A stretch of 64,000 nt of DNA from Actinomycetota bacterium (GCA_016213625.1 JACQZZ010000075.1:96751-160750), one strand, 5' to 3'; positions 41,189 to 49,506 are shown, numbered from the stretch's first letter. Notes: generated from the letters alone by a model not told the origin. Program-made: numbers and translations.

Positions 41189-43837
41189 TCAGCGGGTGGC
41201 CGGTCGGCGGCGCACCATCAGCATCGCCGCACCCAGTGCCGACAGGCCGAAGCCGATCAGCAGTGTGGGCAGTGGCGTACCGCCGCTCACCGGCAGCGGC
41301 CCCTTCGGCACCGTCGTGGTGGGCGGCACCGGGCCACCCTGACGAACCGTCGTGGTGGTCGCGCCGGGGGTCGTCGTGGTGGTGGCGCCGGGGGTCGTGG
41401 TGGTCGACCCCGCCGGGGGCGGGGGCGGCGGCAGGACCTGCGAGTAGCCGTTGGTGACGACGATGCTGATCGTCTGGCCGAGATGCCCCGACACGGTCAG
41501 CGAACTGGGCGTGACGACGCTGTTGGCCGCGGTCCCCGTGGCGGTCTCCACCACGTCGTACTGGATGCCGGCGGGGTCGAGCGTCGAGGGCAGCGCGACC
41601 GTCTTGGTCTCACCCGCCACCAGGTCGATGGCGACCTCGGGCGTCAGCGTCTCGCCGGTGACCCGGTAGATGGTGACGGTGTAGGTCTCGGGCGACTCGG
41701 GCAGGCCGATCACCTGCTTCTGCACGGTCACGGCCCGGCTGCAGACCACGTTGGTGGCCTGCGCCGAAGCGATCTCCACACCGTCGTGCGTGAGCGTGAT
41801 CACCGCCGAGGTGGTGGCCACGGTGCGCGACTCGCCGGCGGGCACGGTGGCGCTGCCACCATCCCACGCCACGTCGACGTCGGTGGACTCGTTGTTGGTG
41901 ATGGTGAACCAGAACACCTGCACTTCACCGTCGGAGCCGATGGTGTTGCACTCGGCGATCACGTCGAACGCAGGGTCGCAATCGAAGCTGGCGACGATGT
42001 CGGACTGTTCCACGCCGTTGATGGCGAGCGTGATGGTCGTGGTGCCATCCGGCAGGCCAGTGACCGTCACGGTCTCCGAACCGAGCGGCGCGACCACGTG
42101 GTCGATGCCGTCGATGGTGAACACCGCGTCGACGTCGTCACCCAGGTTCTCGAGCTCCAGCAGCAATGTGCCGTCGAAGTCGACGCACTGCTGCGACACG
42201 GTGACCGTCGGTTCGAGGTCGCAGTCGACCGTGACGTCGAACGACAGGTCCTGTTCGCCCGCCATCACGCTGAAGTGATGCGTGCCGTCGGGCAGACCGC
42301 CCACGACGATGTCCTTGGTGGCGCCGGGGCGAACGGTGTAGGTGACGCCGTTGACCACGAAGTCGAGATCGTCCTCGCCGCTCACGTGCACCAGGGTGAT
42401 GGTGACCTGACCGTCGTGGTCGACACACGCCTTCGACACCTGCACAGCGCCCTCTGCGTCGTCCTCCTCGTCACAGTCGTTCTCGTCGTCGTGATCGCCG
42501 TCGTCGTCGTGATCGCCGTCGGTGCTCGACGACTCCTCGCCATCGGTGCTCGAGGAGCCGCCGTACTTCGTGGTGGTCGACGTGCTGGAGCTGCTCGACG
42601 AGCTGTAGGAGCCGGCGATGCCGTAGCTGCTGTCGGTGTCGGTGCTGGTTGACGTGCCATCGTCGTGGCCGTCATCGTCGTGGCCGTCATCATCGGGGCA
42701 CTCGGCCGGCGGCTCCGGCGCGCAGTCGTCCTCGCCGTCACCGTTGCCCTCGGTGCTCGACGACTCCTCGCCATCGGTGCTCGAGGACGAGTTGTCGTAG
42801 CCGCTGACGCCGTAGCTGCTGTCGCTCTCGTCGTCGGTCGGGCATTCGTCATCGGGGTCGTCGCCCTCGTCGTCGTCACAGTCGACGGTGAACTGCTTGG
42901 TCAGTTCCTGTTCGCCGGCGTACACCGGCACCACGTACTCCCCATCGGCGAGACCGCTGAACGTGCGGCTGGCCGACTGGTTGGGCTGCAGCGTGAGGTG
43001 TTCCACCTCGCCGGTCACGGGGTGCTCCACGGTGAACTCCACCGCATCGCCACCGGTGTTGGCCAGGTTCACCGTGATGGAACCATCGCCGGCCACGCAG
43101 GCCTGAGACGTTTCCACCGATGGCATCGACTCGTCGCAGTCGATGTCGAACTCTTCGTCGTGTTCGTCGTCGCCGACCTTCACGTGTACCGTGTGGTGGC
43201 CATCGGGCAGACCGTGGTACGTGACCTGCTGGTGCTCGCCGCTGGGCACGTGGTACTCGCCACCCTCTTGGCCGTCGGGGCCGGAGATCGTGAAGTCGGC
43301 GTCGTGGCCGAACGGACCGGCCGGGTTGGTGAAGGTGAACGTCGCGGCGCCGTCGCCGTAGCCGGGCGCGCTGTCCTCGCACTCGAGCGACGAACCGACC
43401 TCGGGATGATGGTCGCAGTCCTCGGGCTTGGTGATCGAGATCTCGTCGTCGTCATCGGAGGTCTCGCCGTTGCCCCACGCACCGTTGGGCGTGCTGTGGA
43501 TGCGCATCGACGTCACGCCATCGGGCCACTCGAGGCTGCCGGAGAACTGGTAGCCGTTCTCGCTGGAGAACGAGCCGTGCTCGAGATCATGCGCCTCGCC
43601 ACCGTCGTACTCGCTCCACACGCGCACGTCGCCGTGGCTGCCTTCTTCGCCGGAGCTCCACGACTTCGTGGTCCACGACACCGTCCCGTCGCACGACACC
43701 GAGGCGTCGATGTGCGACTGATGGGCGCTGGCGTTGGCCGAGAAGGCGGGCACCGCGGTGACGAGACCGAGCAACAACAGACCCACCGCAGCAACGCGGC
43801 CCATCCTCGACGCCACTGCGTCGCGCAGTCGGTCCAT
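41189..43837 (-). CDS. large repeat-built surface protein with sorting-like C-terminus
   Basis: 882 residues. A signal peptide (about 1-38) precedes an N-terminal domain and at least five Cys-containing beta domains of about 75-85 residues (near 150-235, 240-320, 465-540, 545-620, 625-700). Two Asp/His/Ser-rich disordered stretches (about 321-465) separate them, then a DUF5979-like domain (about 702-798). The end is LPVSGG (848-853), a hydrophobic helix and RRRPATR, the layout of a sortase substrate with a non-canonical LPXTG motif. GGAGG lies about 10 nt before the ATG. It is convergent with the lipoprotein sortase. Confidence 0.85.
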   Translation of the reverse strand: MDRLRDAVASRMGRVAAVGLLLLGLVTAVPAFSANASAHQSHIDASVSCDGTVSWTTKSWSSGEEGSHGDVRVWSEYDGGEAHDLEHGSFSSENGYQFSGSLEWPDGVTSMRIHSTPNGAWGNGETSDDDDEISITKPEDCDHHPEVGSSLECEDSAPGYGDGAATFTFTNPAGPFGHDADFTISGPDGQEGGEYHVPSGEHQQVTYHGLPDGHHTVHVKVGDDEHDEEFDIDCDESMPSVETSQACVAGDGSITVNLANTGGDAVEFTVEHPVTGEVEHLTLQPNQSASRTFSGLADGEYVVPVYAGEQELTKQFTVDCDDDEGDDPDDECPTDDESDSSYGVSGYDNSSSSTDGEESSSTEGNGDGEDDCAPEPPAECPDDDGHDDDGHDDGTSTSTDTDSSYGIAGSYSSSSSSSTSTTTKYGGSSSTDGEESSSTDGDHDDDGDHDDENDCDEEDDAEGAVQVSKACVDHDGQVTITLVHVSGEDDLDFVVNGVTYTVRPGATKDIVVGGLPDGTHHFSVMAGEQDLSFDVTVDCDLEPTVTVSQQCVDFDGTLLLELENLGDDVDAVFTIDGIDHVVAPLGSETVTVTGLPDGTTTITLAINGVEQSDIVASFDCDPAFDVIAECNTIGSDGEVQVFWFTITNNESTDVDVAWDGGSATVPAGESRTVATTSAVITLTHDGVEIASAQATNVVCSRAVTVQKQVIGLPESPETYTVTIYRVTGETLTPEVAIDLVAGETKTVALPSTLDPAGIQYDVVETATGTAANSVVTPSSLTVSGHLGQTISIVVTNGYSQVLPPPPPPAGSTTTTPGATTTTTPGATTTTVRQGGPVPPTTTVPKGPLPVSGGTPLPTLLIGFGLSALGAAMLMVRRRPATR
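42520..42787. repeat. 37-bp exact direct repeat inside the surface-protein gene
   Basis: Positions 42520-42556 and 42751-42787 are identical and encode the two copies of the TDGEESSSTDG-type low-complexity stretch (one protein copy ends TEG). The repeats lie within Asp/Ser-rich coding sequence and could support copy-number change by slippage or recombination. Confidence 0.7.
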
Positions 43838-44032
43838 TCGAACACCTCCAGGTCACGGTCCGCGGCGGGAGCGGCGGACATTCATGGCGTGGGGCGGTTT
43901 CGCTCTCACTCCCCGCCGGCGAAGCGACCAATTGCAGCCGGCGGATCACAGTTTCCCCGTGCCCGAGTGGACACGGTTGCTACGGTAGGTGGTGAAGAAT
44001 GCCCTGGCAATACGCTACGTGGTCAAGAGATT

Positions 44033-44075
44033 GGCAACCGTTGCCACCGAACGTGACGAAATGACCACATTCGTC
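44033..44075. promoter_or_regulatory. two inverted repeats upstream of lnt and the surface-protein gene
   Basis: GGCAAC-C-GTTGCC (44033-44045) is a perfect 13-bp palindrome. GACGAA-N9-TTCGTC (44055-44060 and 44070-44075) is a second inverted repeat about one turn away. They are candidates for regulators of either divergent gene. Confidence 0.4.
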
Positions 44076-44150
44076 AAGAACATCGCACGATCCGGCCCTC
44101 CCTCGCCCACGACAGCCACCACTGTCCCCGTGCAGCCGAGTGCGCACCGC

Positions 44151-44156
44151 TAGCGT
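44151..44156 (+). promoter_or_regulatory. TAGCGT -10 box for lnt
   Basis: Ends 9 nt before the GTG start at 44166, with no Shine-Dalgarno sequence between. Confidence 0.35.
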
Positions 44157-44165
44157 CGCACGGCA

Positions 44166-45749
44166 GTGTCGTCACGTCGGTTCCTCCCCTCCCGTCACGC
44201 CGTCCAGGCCCTCGTCGCCGGGCTGCTCGTGGCCGCCGCGCTCCCTCCATGGGGGTTCTGGCCCTTGGCCATCGTCGGTGTCGCCGCCTTCGAATCCGCG
44301 CTTGAGGCCGCCGACACCTCACGTCAGCGTCTGTTGCGGGGCTGGCTGTTCGGCGCCGGATGGCTGTTCCCCGGCATGGTGTGGATGTGGTTCCTCACCG
44401 CGCCCGGCTACCTCGTGGCCACGGCGATGTTCGCCCTGTTCCACGGCGTGGCCGCGCTGGTGGGCCCGCGCGGTGCGTGGCGTGTGCTCGGCCGGCCGGC
44501 TGCACACACCCTTGCGGAAGCCTTGCGGTTCTCTTTCCCCTTCGGCGGGGTGCCGCTGGCGAGCCTGGCCATCGGGCAGGCGGGCGGCCCGTTCATCGGC
44601 GTGGTGCGCGTGGGCGGCGCGCTCCTGCTCACCTGGTTCGTGTTCCAGGTGGGCTTCGCGCTCGTCGGTCCGTCGCCCGTGGTGCCGGCGCTCGCACGCA
44701 AGCGCGGTGTCACCGCCCGCGGCGAGTGGCACGGCGTCATCGGCCTCCTGCTCGCCGTCGGCATCTGGGCGGTGAGTCCGCTGGCCGATGCTGCCGACAC
44801 TCCGTCGGCGTCCCCATTGCGAGTGGCCGCGGTGCAGGGCGGTGGGCCACAGGGCACCCACGCGGTCGACACACCGTCCGACGAAGTGTTCCGGCGACAC
44901 CTCGAGGCCACGCAGCAGATCGAACCCGGCGAGGCCGATCTCGTGGTGTGGCCCGAGAACGTCATCGACGTCGCCGTGCTCGAGGGCAGTACCGAACTGG
45001 CCGCCGTCGCCGCCGAGGCCGCTCGGCTCGACGTGCCGTTCGCGGTGGGGGTCACCGAGGACACCGCCGACGGCGACCACTTCGTGAACTCGCAGGTCAT
45101 CGTCACGCCCGAGGGCGAGGTGTTCGATCAGTACGACAAGGTGCGGCGAGTGCCCTTCGGCGAGTACATGCCGATGCGCGGCCTGCTGCACGCACTGGGC
45201 GCACCCACCGATCTCGTGCCACGCGACGCCGTGGCAGGCACCGGCCCGGCGAAGTTGTCCTTGCCCGACGGCACGACGATGGCAGTGGCCATCTCGTGGG
45301 AGGTGTTCTTCGGGGGGCGCGTCAACGACGGCATCGAACAGGGCGCCACGTTCGTCATCAATCCCACCAACGGCAGCAGCTACACGTGGAGGGTGCTGCA
45401 GACCCAGCAGGTGGCGTCGTCGCGCCTGCGCGCCGTCGAGCAACACCGCTGGGTGGTGCAGGTCTCGCCGACGGGCTTCAGCGCGTTCGTGAACCCCGAG
45501 GGCGACGTGGTGCAACGCAGCGGGAGCAGTCAGTGTTCGGTCGCCGACGCCGAGGCGGGCGAGGCCTGCGAGCAGGCCGTGTTGATCGCAGAGATCCAGC
45601 AGTTCGACGGGCGCACCTGGTACTCGAACACCGGCAACTGGCCCTGGATCCTGCTGCTGGTGCTGCTGTTCGCCGGCTGCTGGGTCGTGCCCGCCCGCCA
45701 GTGGCAGCGCGAGCGCCAGGTCAGCCCGCCGGCACCGGAATCGGAGTAG
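44166..45749 (+). CDS. lnt: apolipoprotein N-acyltransferase with an altered catalytic residue
   Basis: 527 residues: about six N-terminal helices, a nitrilase-fold domain (about 217-470), and a last helix. Lnt transfers an acyl chain to the N-terminal Cys of lipoproteins. The triad Glu is E264 (VVWPENV) and the Lys is K325 (YDKVRRVPFGEYMP), but the Cys of the usual ICYE motif is Ser377 in AISWEVFFGGR. Other actinobacterial Lnt relatives may share this; from memory I cannot settle it. Activity with Ser is doubtful, so it may have another function. GTG start with TAGCGT just upstream. Its end overlaps the convergent dehydrogenase by 29 nt. Confidence 0.83.
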   Translation: MSSRRFLPSRHAVQALVAGLLVAAALPPWGFWPLAIVGVAAFESALEAADTSRQRLLRGWLFGAGWLFPGMVWMWFLTAPGYLVATAMFALFHGVAALVGPRGAWRVLGRPAAHTLAEALRFSFPFGGVPLASLAIGQAGGPFIGVVRVGGALLLTWFVFQVGFALVGPSPVVPALARKRGVTARGEWHGVIGLLLAVGIWAVSPLADAADTPSASPLRVAAVQGGGPQGTHAVDTPSDEVFRRHLEATQQIEPGEADLVVWPENVIDVAVLEGSTELAAVAAEAARLDVPFAVGVTEDTADGDHFVNSQVIVTPEGEVFDQYDKVRRVPFGEYMPMRGLLHALGAPTDLVPRDAVAGTGPAKLSLPDGTTMAVAISWEVFFGGRVNDGIEQGATFVINPTNGSSYTWRVLQTQQVASSRLRAVEQHRWVVQVSPTGFSAFVNPEGDVVQRSGSSQCSVADAEAGEACEQAVLIAEIQQFDGRTWYSNTGNWPWILLLVLLFAGCWVVPARQWQRERQVSPPAPESE

Positions 45750-46698
45750 GCGGCTCCACGCCGGCCAACACGTTCACCGCGTTGTGCGCGGCGAGGCGGG
45801 CCATGGCCGAACGCGTCTCCACCGTCGCGGAGCCCAGGTGCGGCACGAGCACAGCCTGCTCGCACTGCAGCAGACCCGGGTGCACCGCCGGTTCGTGCTC
45901 GAACACGTCGAGGCCGGCCCCGGCGATGCGGCCCGACTGCAACGCCTCCACCAACGCGGCTTCGTCGACGATGGGGCCGCGTGCGGTGTTCACCAGGAAC
46001 GCGCTCGACTTCATCATCGAGAACTGCGGCGCGCTGATGAGGTGGTGCGTGGCCGGCGAGTAGGGGCAGTTGATGCTCAACACATCGCTGGTGGCGAGGA
46101 GCTCGTCCATGCTCATGAACTCCGCACCGAGTTCGGCTTCCACCTGCGGCGCCACCGGCTTGCGGTTCGAGTAGGCGATGGTCATGCCGAACGCGCGGGC
46201 GCGACGGGCGAGGGCCTGGCCGATGTCGCCCATGCCGACGATGCCCAGGCGACGACCCTGGATGCCAGACCCGAGCATGTAGAACATGCCCCACTGCCAC
46301 GGCTGCTGGTCGCGTATGACCCGCTCGCCCTCACCCAATCGACGGGTGGCCATCAACACCAACGCCATCGCGATGTCGGCGGTGGCCTCCGTGAGCACGC
46401 CCGGCGTGTTGGTGCAGACCACACCACGCTTCGCGCATGCGGCGACGTCGATGTTGTTGTAGCCGACGGCCACGTTGGCCACCACCTTCAACTGCGGACC
46501 TGCGGCGTCGAGGAACGCGTCGTCGACCTTCGTGGTGAGCAACGTGAGCACGGCGTCGGCTCCGCTCACCATGGCATGGACCTCGTCGACCGTCGGCACG
46601 TCGAGGGAGTCCCACGCGACCACGTCGCCGGCCTCGTGGAGCAGTTCGAATCCGGCGTCGGGGATGCGGCCGGTGACGGCGATGCGCGGGGTGGCCAT
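45721..46698 (-). CDS. D-2-hydroxyacid dehydrogenase (glyoxylate/hydroxypyruvate reductase type)
   Basis: 325 residues. Family features: VANVAVGYNNIDVAACAKRG, the nucleotide motif GIVGMGDIGQALARRARAFGM, then the catalytic Arg (VNTARGP), Glu (DVFEHEP) and His (VPHLGSATVETR). The NADP/NAD choice is suggested by YSNRKP after the second strand (Arg, favouring NADP). It resembles GhrB/GyaR enzymes that reduce glyoxylate or hydroxypyruvate. It lies 1 nt after the aminotransferase gene, so the pair may interconvert an amino acid, its keto acid and hydroxy acid. Confidence 0.88.
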   Translation of the reverse strand: MATPRIAVTGRIPDAGFELLHEAGDVVAWDSLDVPTVDEVHAMVSGADAVLTLLTTKVDDAFLDAAGPQLKVVANVAVGYNNIDVAACAKRGVVCTNTPGVLTEATADIAMALVLMATRRLGEGERVIRDQQPWQWGMFYMLGSGIQGRRLGIVGMGDIGQALARRARAFGMTIAYSNRKPVAPQVEAELGAEFMSMDELLATSDVLSINCPYSPATHHLISAPQFSMMKSSAFLVNTARGPIVDEAALVEALQSGRIAGAGLDVFEHEPAVHPGLLQCEQAVLVPHLGSATVETRSAMARLAAHNAVNVLAGVEPPTPIPVPAG

Positions 46699-46699
46699 C

Positions 46700-47908
46700 T
46701 CAGTTGCTCTCGATCCAGCTGCGCAGACCCGACAGGCCTTCCTGGATGTCATCGACGCTGAGCCCGGAGTAGGCGAAGCGCACGAAGTGATCGGCCTCGC
46801 CGGGTTGGGGGCGGCCGAAGTGTTTGCGCGTGCAGAACGACACACCGGTGTGGTGCAACGCCGCGGTGGCGAACGCACCCACCTCGTCGAAGCCCATGCG
46901 GGCCATCACGTCGGTGACCTTCGGGAACAGGTAGAAGGTGGCATCGGGCTTGGGGCACACGAAGCCGTCGATCTTCGCCAGCTCGCCCCACGCGGCATCG
47001 CGGCGACGCTCGAGTTCGGCGAGGATGGTCGTCGGGCCATCCTGCGAACCGACGATGCCCTCCACGCCGGCGGCCTGCACGAAGTGGGTGGTGCAGCTCT
47101 CGTCGTTGGTGTTCAGCTTGGTGATGCTGTCGGCGATGGGCTGGGGGGCGATGGCCGCGCCGAGGCGCCACCCGGTCATCGCGAACTTCTTGGAGAACGT
47201 GTACAGCAGCACCGTGCGGTCGTACATGCCGGGCAACGACGCGATGGAGCGGCTCTCGCCCGCGTAGCGCATCTCGAAGTACGCCTCGTCGGCCAGCACC
47301 ACCAGGTCGTGCTCGATGGCGATGTCGGCGATGGCCTGCATCTCCTCCGGCGAGCTCTCGCAGCCGAGCGGGTTCTGCAGGTTGTTGTAGATGATGGCCC
47401 GGGTGCGTCGTTCACCGGTGCGTGTGATGAGCGAGCGCAGGTGATCCAGGTCGATGGCGAACCCGGTGTCGGTCTGCACGTACCGGTACGCCAGGCTCTG
47501 GCCGCCGTAGTACTCGATCATGCTCTCGTAGATCGGATAGCCCGGGTTGGGGTAGAGCACCCCTTCACCAGGGTTCATCACGGTCTGGATGAACTTGCCG
47601 ATGACCGGCTTGCCACCCGGCTGCACCACCACCTGCGTGGGCGAGTAGGTGAGCCCACGTCGGGCGCCGGTGTCGGCCGCGAGGGCCTCACGCAACGGCA
47701 TGATGCCGGCCGCCGGGCAGTACCCGGTCTTGCCCTCGGCGATCGCCCGGTTCATGGCCTCGACCATGTTGGCCGGCGTGGGCAGGTTGATGTCGCCGAG
47801 GTGGAACGGAAACACCCGGTTCCCCTTCGACGCCCAATCGGCGGCCGCCAGCGACACCGCGAACGCGGTCTCCGTGCCGAGATTGGTGAGCCGTTCTGCG
47901 AGCGCCAT
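46700..47908 (-). CDS. class I/II PLP-dependent aminotransferase
   Basis: 402 residues, fold-type I. The cofactor Lys is in YTFSKKFAMTGWRLG (K240), the Asn-Pro/Asp-x-x-Tyr positions are in NLQNPLG and LADEAYFEMRY, and the C-terminal substrate Arg is in DHFVRFAYSG. Substrate preference is not certain; aspartate, alanine or aromatic amino acid are possible. AGGAG 5 nt upstream sets ATG 47908; the longer frame upstream would be translation through the repeat array. It is the first gene of the two-gene operon with the dehydrogenase. Confidence 0.88.
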   Translation of the reverse strand: MALAERLTNLGTETAFAVSLAAADWASKGNRVFPFHLGDINLPTPANMVEAMNRAIAEGKTGYCPAAGIMPLREALAADTGARRGLTYSPTQVVVQPGGKPVIGKFIQTVMNPGEGVLYPNPGYPIYESMIEYYGGQSLAYRYVQTDTGFAIDLDHLRSLITRTGERRTRAIIYNNLQNPLGCESSPEEMQAIADIAIEHDLVVLADEAYFEMRYAGESRSIASLPGMYDRTVLLYTFSKKFAMTGWRLGAAIAPQPIADSITKLNTNDESCTTHFVQAAGVEGIVGSQDGPTTILAELERRRDAAWGELAKIDGFVCPKPDATFYLFPKVTDVMARMGFDEVGAFATAALHHTGVSFCTRKHFGRPQPGEADHFVRFAYSGLSVDDIQEGLSGLRSWIESN

Positions 47909-48011
47909 TGCTCTCCTGCCTTCCCACCCGAGGTGTACGAAAAGTTCAGGAAATGCTAGCGCATCCGTTTCACATGCCGGAACGGTTCCGCATCGTGGAC
48001 CGTTCTTCGAC

Positions 48012-48167
48012 CCGAGTGCCACACCCCCGGTCCGAGTGCCACCTGACCATCCGAGTGCCACGTGTTCGTTCGAGTGGGTACTCGCACCCAGGGTGCGAGT
48101 ACCCACTCGGATGTGCGCGAGCCACTCGGACGTGCACGACCCACTCGGACGTGCATGACCCACTCCA
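48012..48167. repeat. symmetric repeat array with 19-bp period around a 39-bp palindrome
   Basis: On the left, four units with core CGAGTG begin at 48012, 48032, 48051 and 48070. On the right, four inverted units with core CCACTC begin at 48102, 48121, 48140 and 48159. Spacing is 19 bp (once 20). The centre is a perfect palindrome with arm CGAGTGGGTACTCGCACCC (48071-48089), one A, and the matching arm (48091-48109). It lies between the aminotransferase and dtd promoters/ends and has no coding potential that fits a gene. It resembles neither a CRISPR (no unique spacers) nor a single terminator. Confidence 0.85.
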
Positions 48168-48173
48168 ACGCGG

Positions 48174-48611
48174 TCAGAGCTCGAGGAGCACGGTGACGGG
48201 GCCGTCGTTGTGGATCTCCACCAACATCTCGGTGCGAAAACGTCCGGTGGCCACCGTGGCCCCGAGTGCGCTCAGCCGCTCGACGACGGCGTCCACCAGC
48301 GGCTCGGCCACCTCGGGCCGGGCGGCGGCGATCCAACTCGGCCGACGGCCGGCAGTGGTGTCGCCATACAACGTGAACTGACTGATCACCAACACTTCGC
48401 CCGTCGTGTCGGCGACGCTGCGATTCATCACACCCGCGTCGTCGTCCATCACGCGCAGGTTCCAGATCTTGTCGGCCAACTTGCGCGCCGTGTCGACCGT
48501 GTCGTCGTGGGTGACGCCCACCAGCACGCACAACCCGCGCCCGACCGCACCGACCACCTCACCGCCGACGGTGACACTTGCCCGTTCCACCCGCTGCACC
48601 AGACCTCGCAT
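48174..48611 (-). CDS. dtd: D-aminoacyl-tRNA deacylase
   Basis: 145 residues, the normal length for DTD. It hydrolyses D-amino acids from tRNA. The two signature motifs are present: SQFTLYGDT, with the SQFTL active-site loop, and NDGPVTV (family N-x-G-P-V/F-T) close to the C-terminus. The N-terminus MRGLVQRVERASVTVGGEVVG is canonical. It is divergent from the epimerase gene and transcribed toward the repeat array. Confidence 0.95.
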   Translation of the reverse strand: MRGLVQRVERASVTVGGEVVGAVGRGLCVLVGVTHDDTVDTARKLADKIWNLRVMDDDAGVMNRSVADTTGEVLVISQFTLYGDTTAGRRPSWIAAARPEVAEPLVDAVVERLSALGATVATGRFRTEMLVEIHNDGPVTVLLEL

Positions 48612-48636
48612 GTCGTCTCATGCTAGAGAGTGGTCG

Positions 48637-49401
48637 ATGATCGAAATGGAAGCTGGCCAGGCCGTCGTGTTCATCGACCCGGAGGCAGGCGGGCGCATCG
48701 CACAGATCCGCGTCGGTGAGGTGGCCCTGCTGAAGGACGACCGTTCGGGCGGCCCGATGATCTGGGGCTGCTACCCGATGGCTCCCTGGGCGGGCCGGGT
48801 TCGCCACGGCCAGTTCGAGTTCGACGACCAGCGGGTGCAGCTGCCGCAGAACCTTCCCCCGCACGCCATCCACGGCACCGTGTACACGAGCGAGTGGCAG
48901 GTGGTCGACGCCGGGCGTGACTACTGCGAGATGCGATGCGACCTCGCCTGGCAGTTCGGTGGCACCGCTCATCAGCACCTCACGCTCGACGAACACGGAC
49001 TCACGTGCATGCTCAGCGTCTACGCCGTGCAGCAGGCGATGCCGGCCGTCGTCGGGTGGCATCCGTGCTTCCGCAAGCCACTGCAGGCCGATCTCGAGTT
49101 CGAGTCCATGCACGTGCGCGACCACGAGTACATCGCCACCGCCACCCTGGTCGATCCGGCGCCGCATCCGTGGGACGACGCGTTCGTGCAGCCCCGATCG
49201 CCGCTGCGCCTGCACTACCCCGGACTCACGCTCACGCTCGACAGCGATTGCGACACGTGGGTGGTCTACGACGAACCGGCCGACATCACCTGCGTCGAAC
49301 CGCAGAGTGGACCCCCCGATGCGTTCACGATCGGCGGGTTCACACGCCTCGAACCGGGCGAGTTGCTGCAGCGCCGATTCAGCCTGCTCTGGGGTCGCTG
49401 A
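48637..49401 (+). CDS. aldose 1-epimerase family protein
   Basis: 254 residues of the galactose mutarotase superfamily. PMAPWAGRVRHGQFEF holds the conserved Asn/Arg substrate region, catalytic-type His occur in PPHAIHGTVYTSEW and in VVGWHPCFRK, and the Glu base is probably in ITCVEPQSGPPDAF, near the C-terminus. It mutarotates hexoses or hexose phosphates. ATG 48637 is preferred; upstream sequence codes for nothing similar. A TAGAGA box ends 7 nt upstream, so leaderless expression is possible. Confidence 0.85.
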   Translation: MIEMEAGQAVVFIDPEAGGRIAQIRVGEVALLKDDRSGGPMIWGCYPMAPWAGRVRHGQFEFDDQRVQLPQNLPPHAIHGTVYTSEWQVVDAGRDYCEMRCDLAWQFGGTAHQHLTLDEHGLTCMLSVYAVQQAMPAVVGWHPCFRKPLQADLEFESMHVRDHEYIATATLVDPAPHPWDDAFVQPRSPLRLHYPGLTLTLDSDCDTWVVYDEPADITCVEPQSGPPDAFTIGGFTRLEPGELLQRRFSLLWGR

Positions 49402-49467
49402 CCAGGCTTTTCATCAGCGAGCGGTGGTCGTGGGCAGGCGTCACACCGCGTTGCAAGCGCGTGACGC

Positions 49468-49498
49468 TTACCGGCCGGTAACCCCCTGGCGATAGCGT
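49468..49498 (+). promoter_or_regulatory. promoter with 14-bp palindrome TTACCGGCCGGTAA
   Basis: The palindrome (49468-49481) covers the expected -35 region; TAGCGT (49493-49498) ends 8 nt before ATG 49507. The palindrome shares TTAC-N6-GTAA geometry with the operator in front of tetR at 18764, so that regulator is a candidate. Confidence 0.5.
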
Positions 49499-49506
49499 TG
49501 TTTCCC

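Larger units (their letters stand above)
43838..44165. other. 328-bp intergenic region between surface protein and lnt
   Basis: No gene is seen. The left end holds the ribosome site of the surface-protein gene; the right half carries two inverted repeats and the lnt -10 box, listed separately. Local base composition is less GC-rich than the flanks (for example, the stretch around 44010-44080), which fits a regulatory region for two divergent genes. Confidence 0.6.

Noticed and set aside
44010..44165. Small RNA or tRNA in the lnt upstream region
   Set aside because: I could not fold a cloverleaf or find a conserved RNA motif; only short inverted repeats are present.
47909..48163. N-terminal extension of the aminotransferase through the repeat array
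   Set aside because: The extension is repetitive translation of the array, and a good Shine-Dalgarno sequence marks ATG 47908.
48012..48167. CRISPR array
   Set aside because: Units invert at a central palindrome, the period is only 19 bp with no unique spacers, and no cas genes are near.
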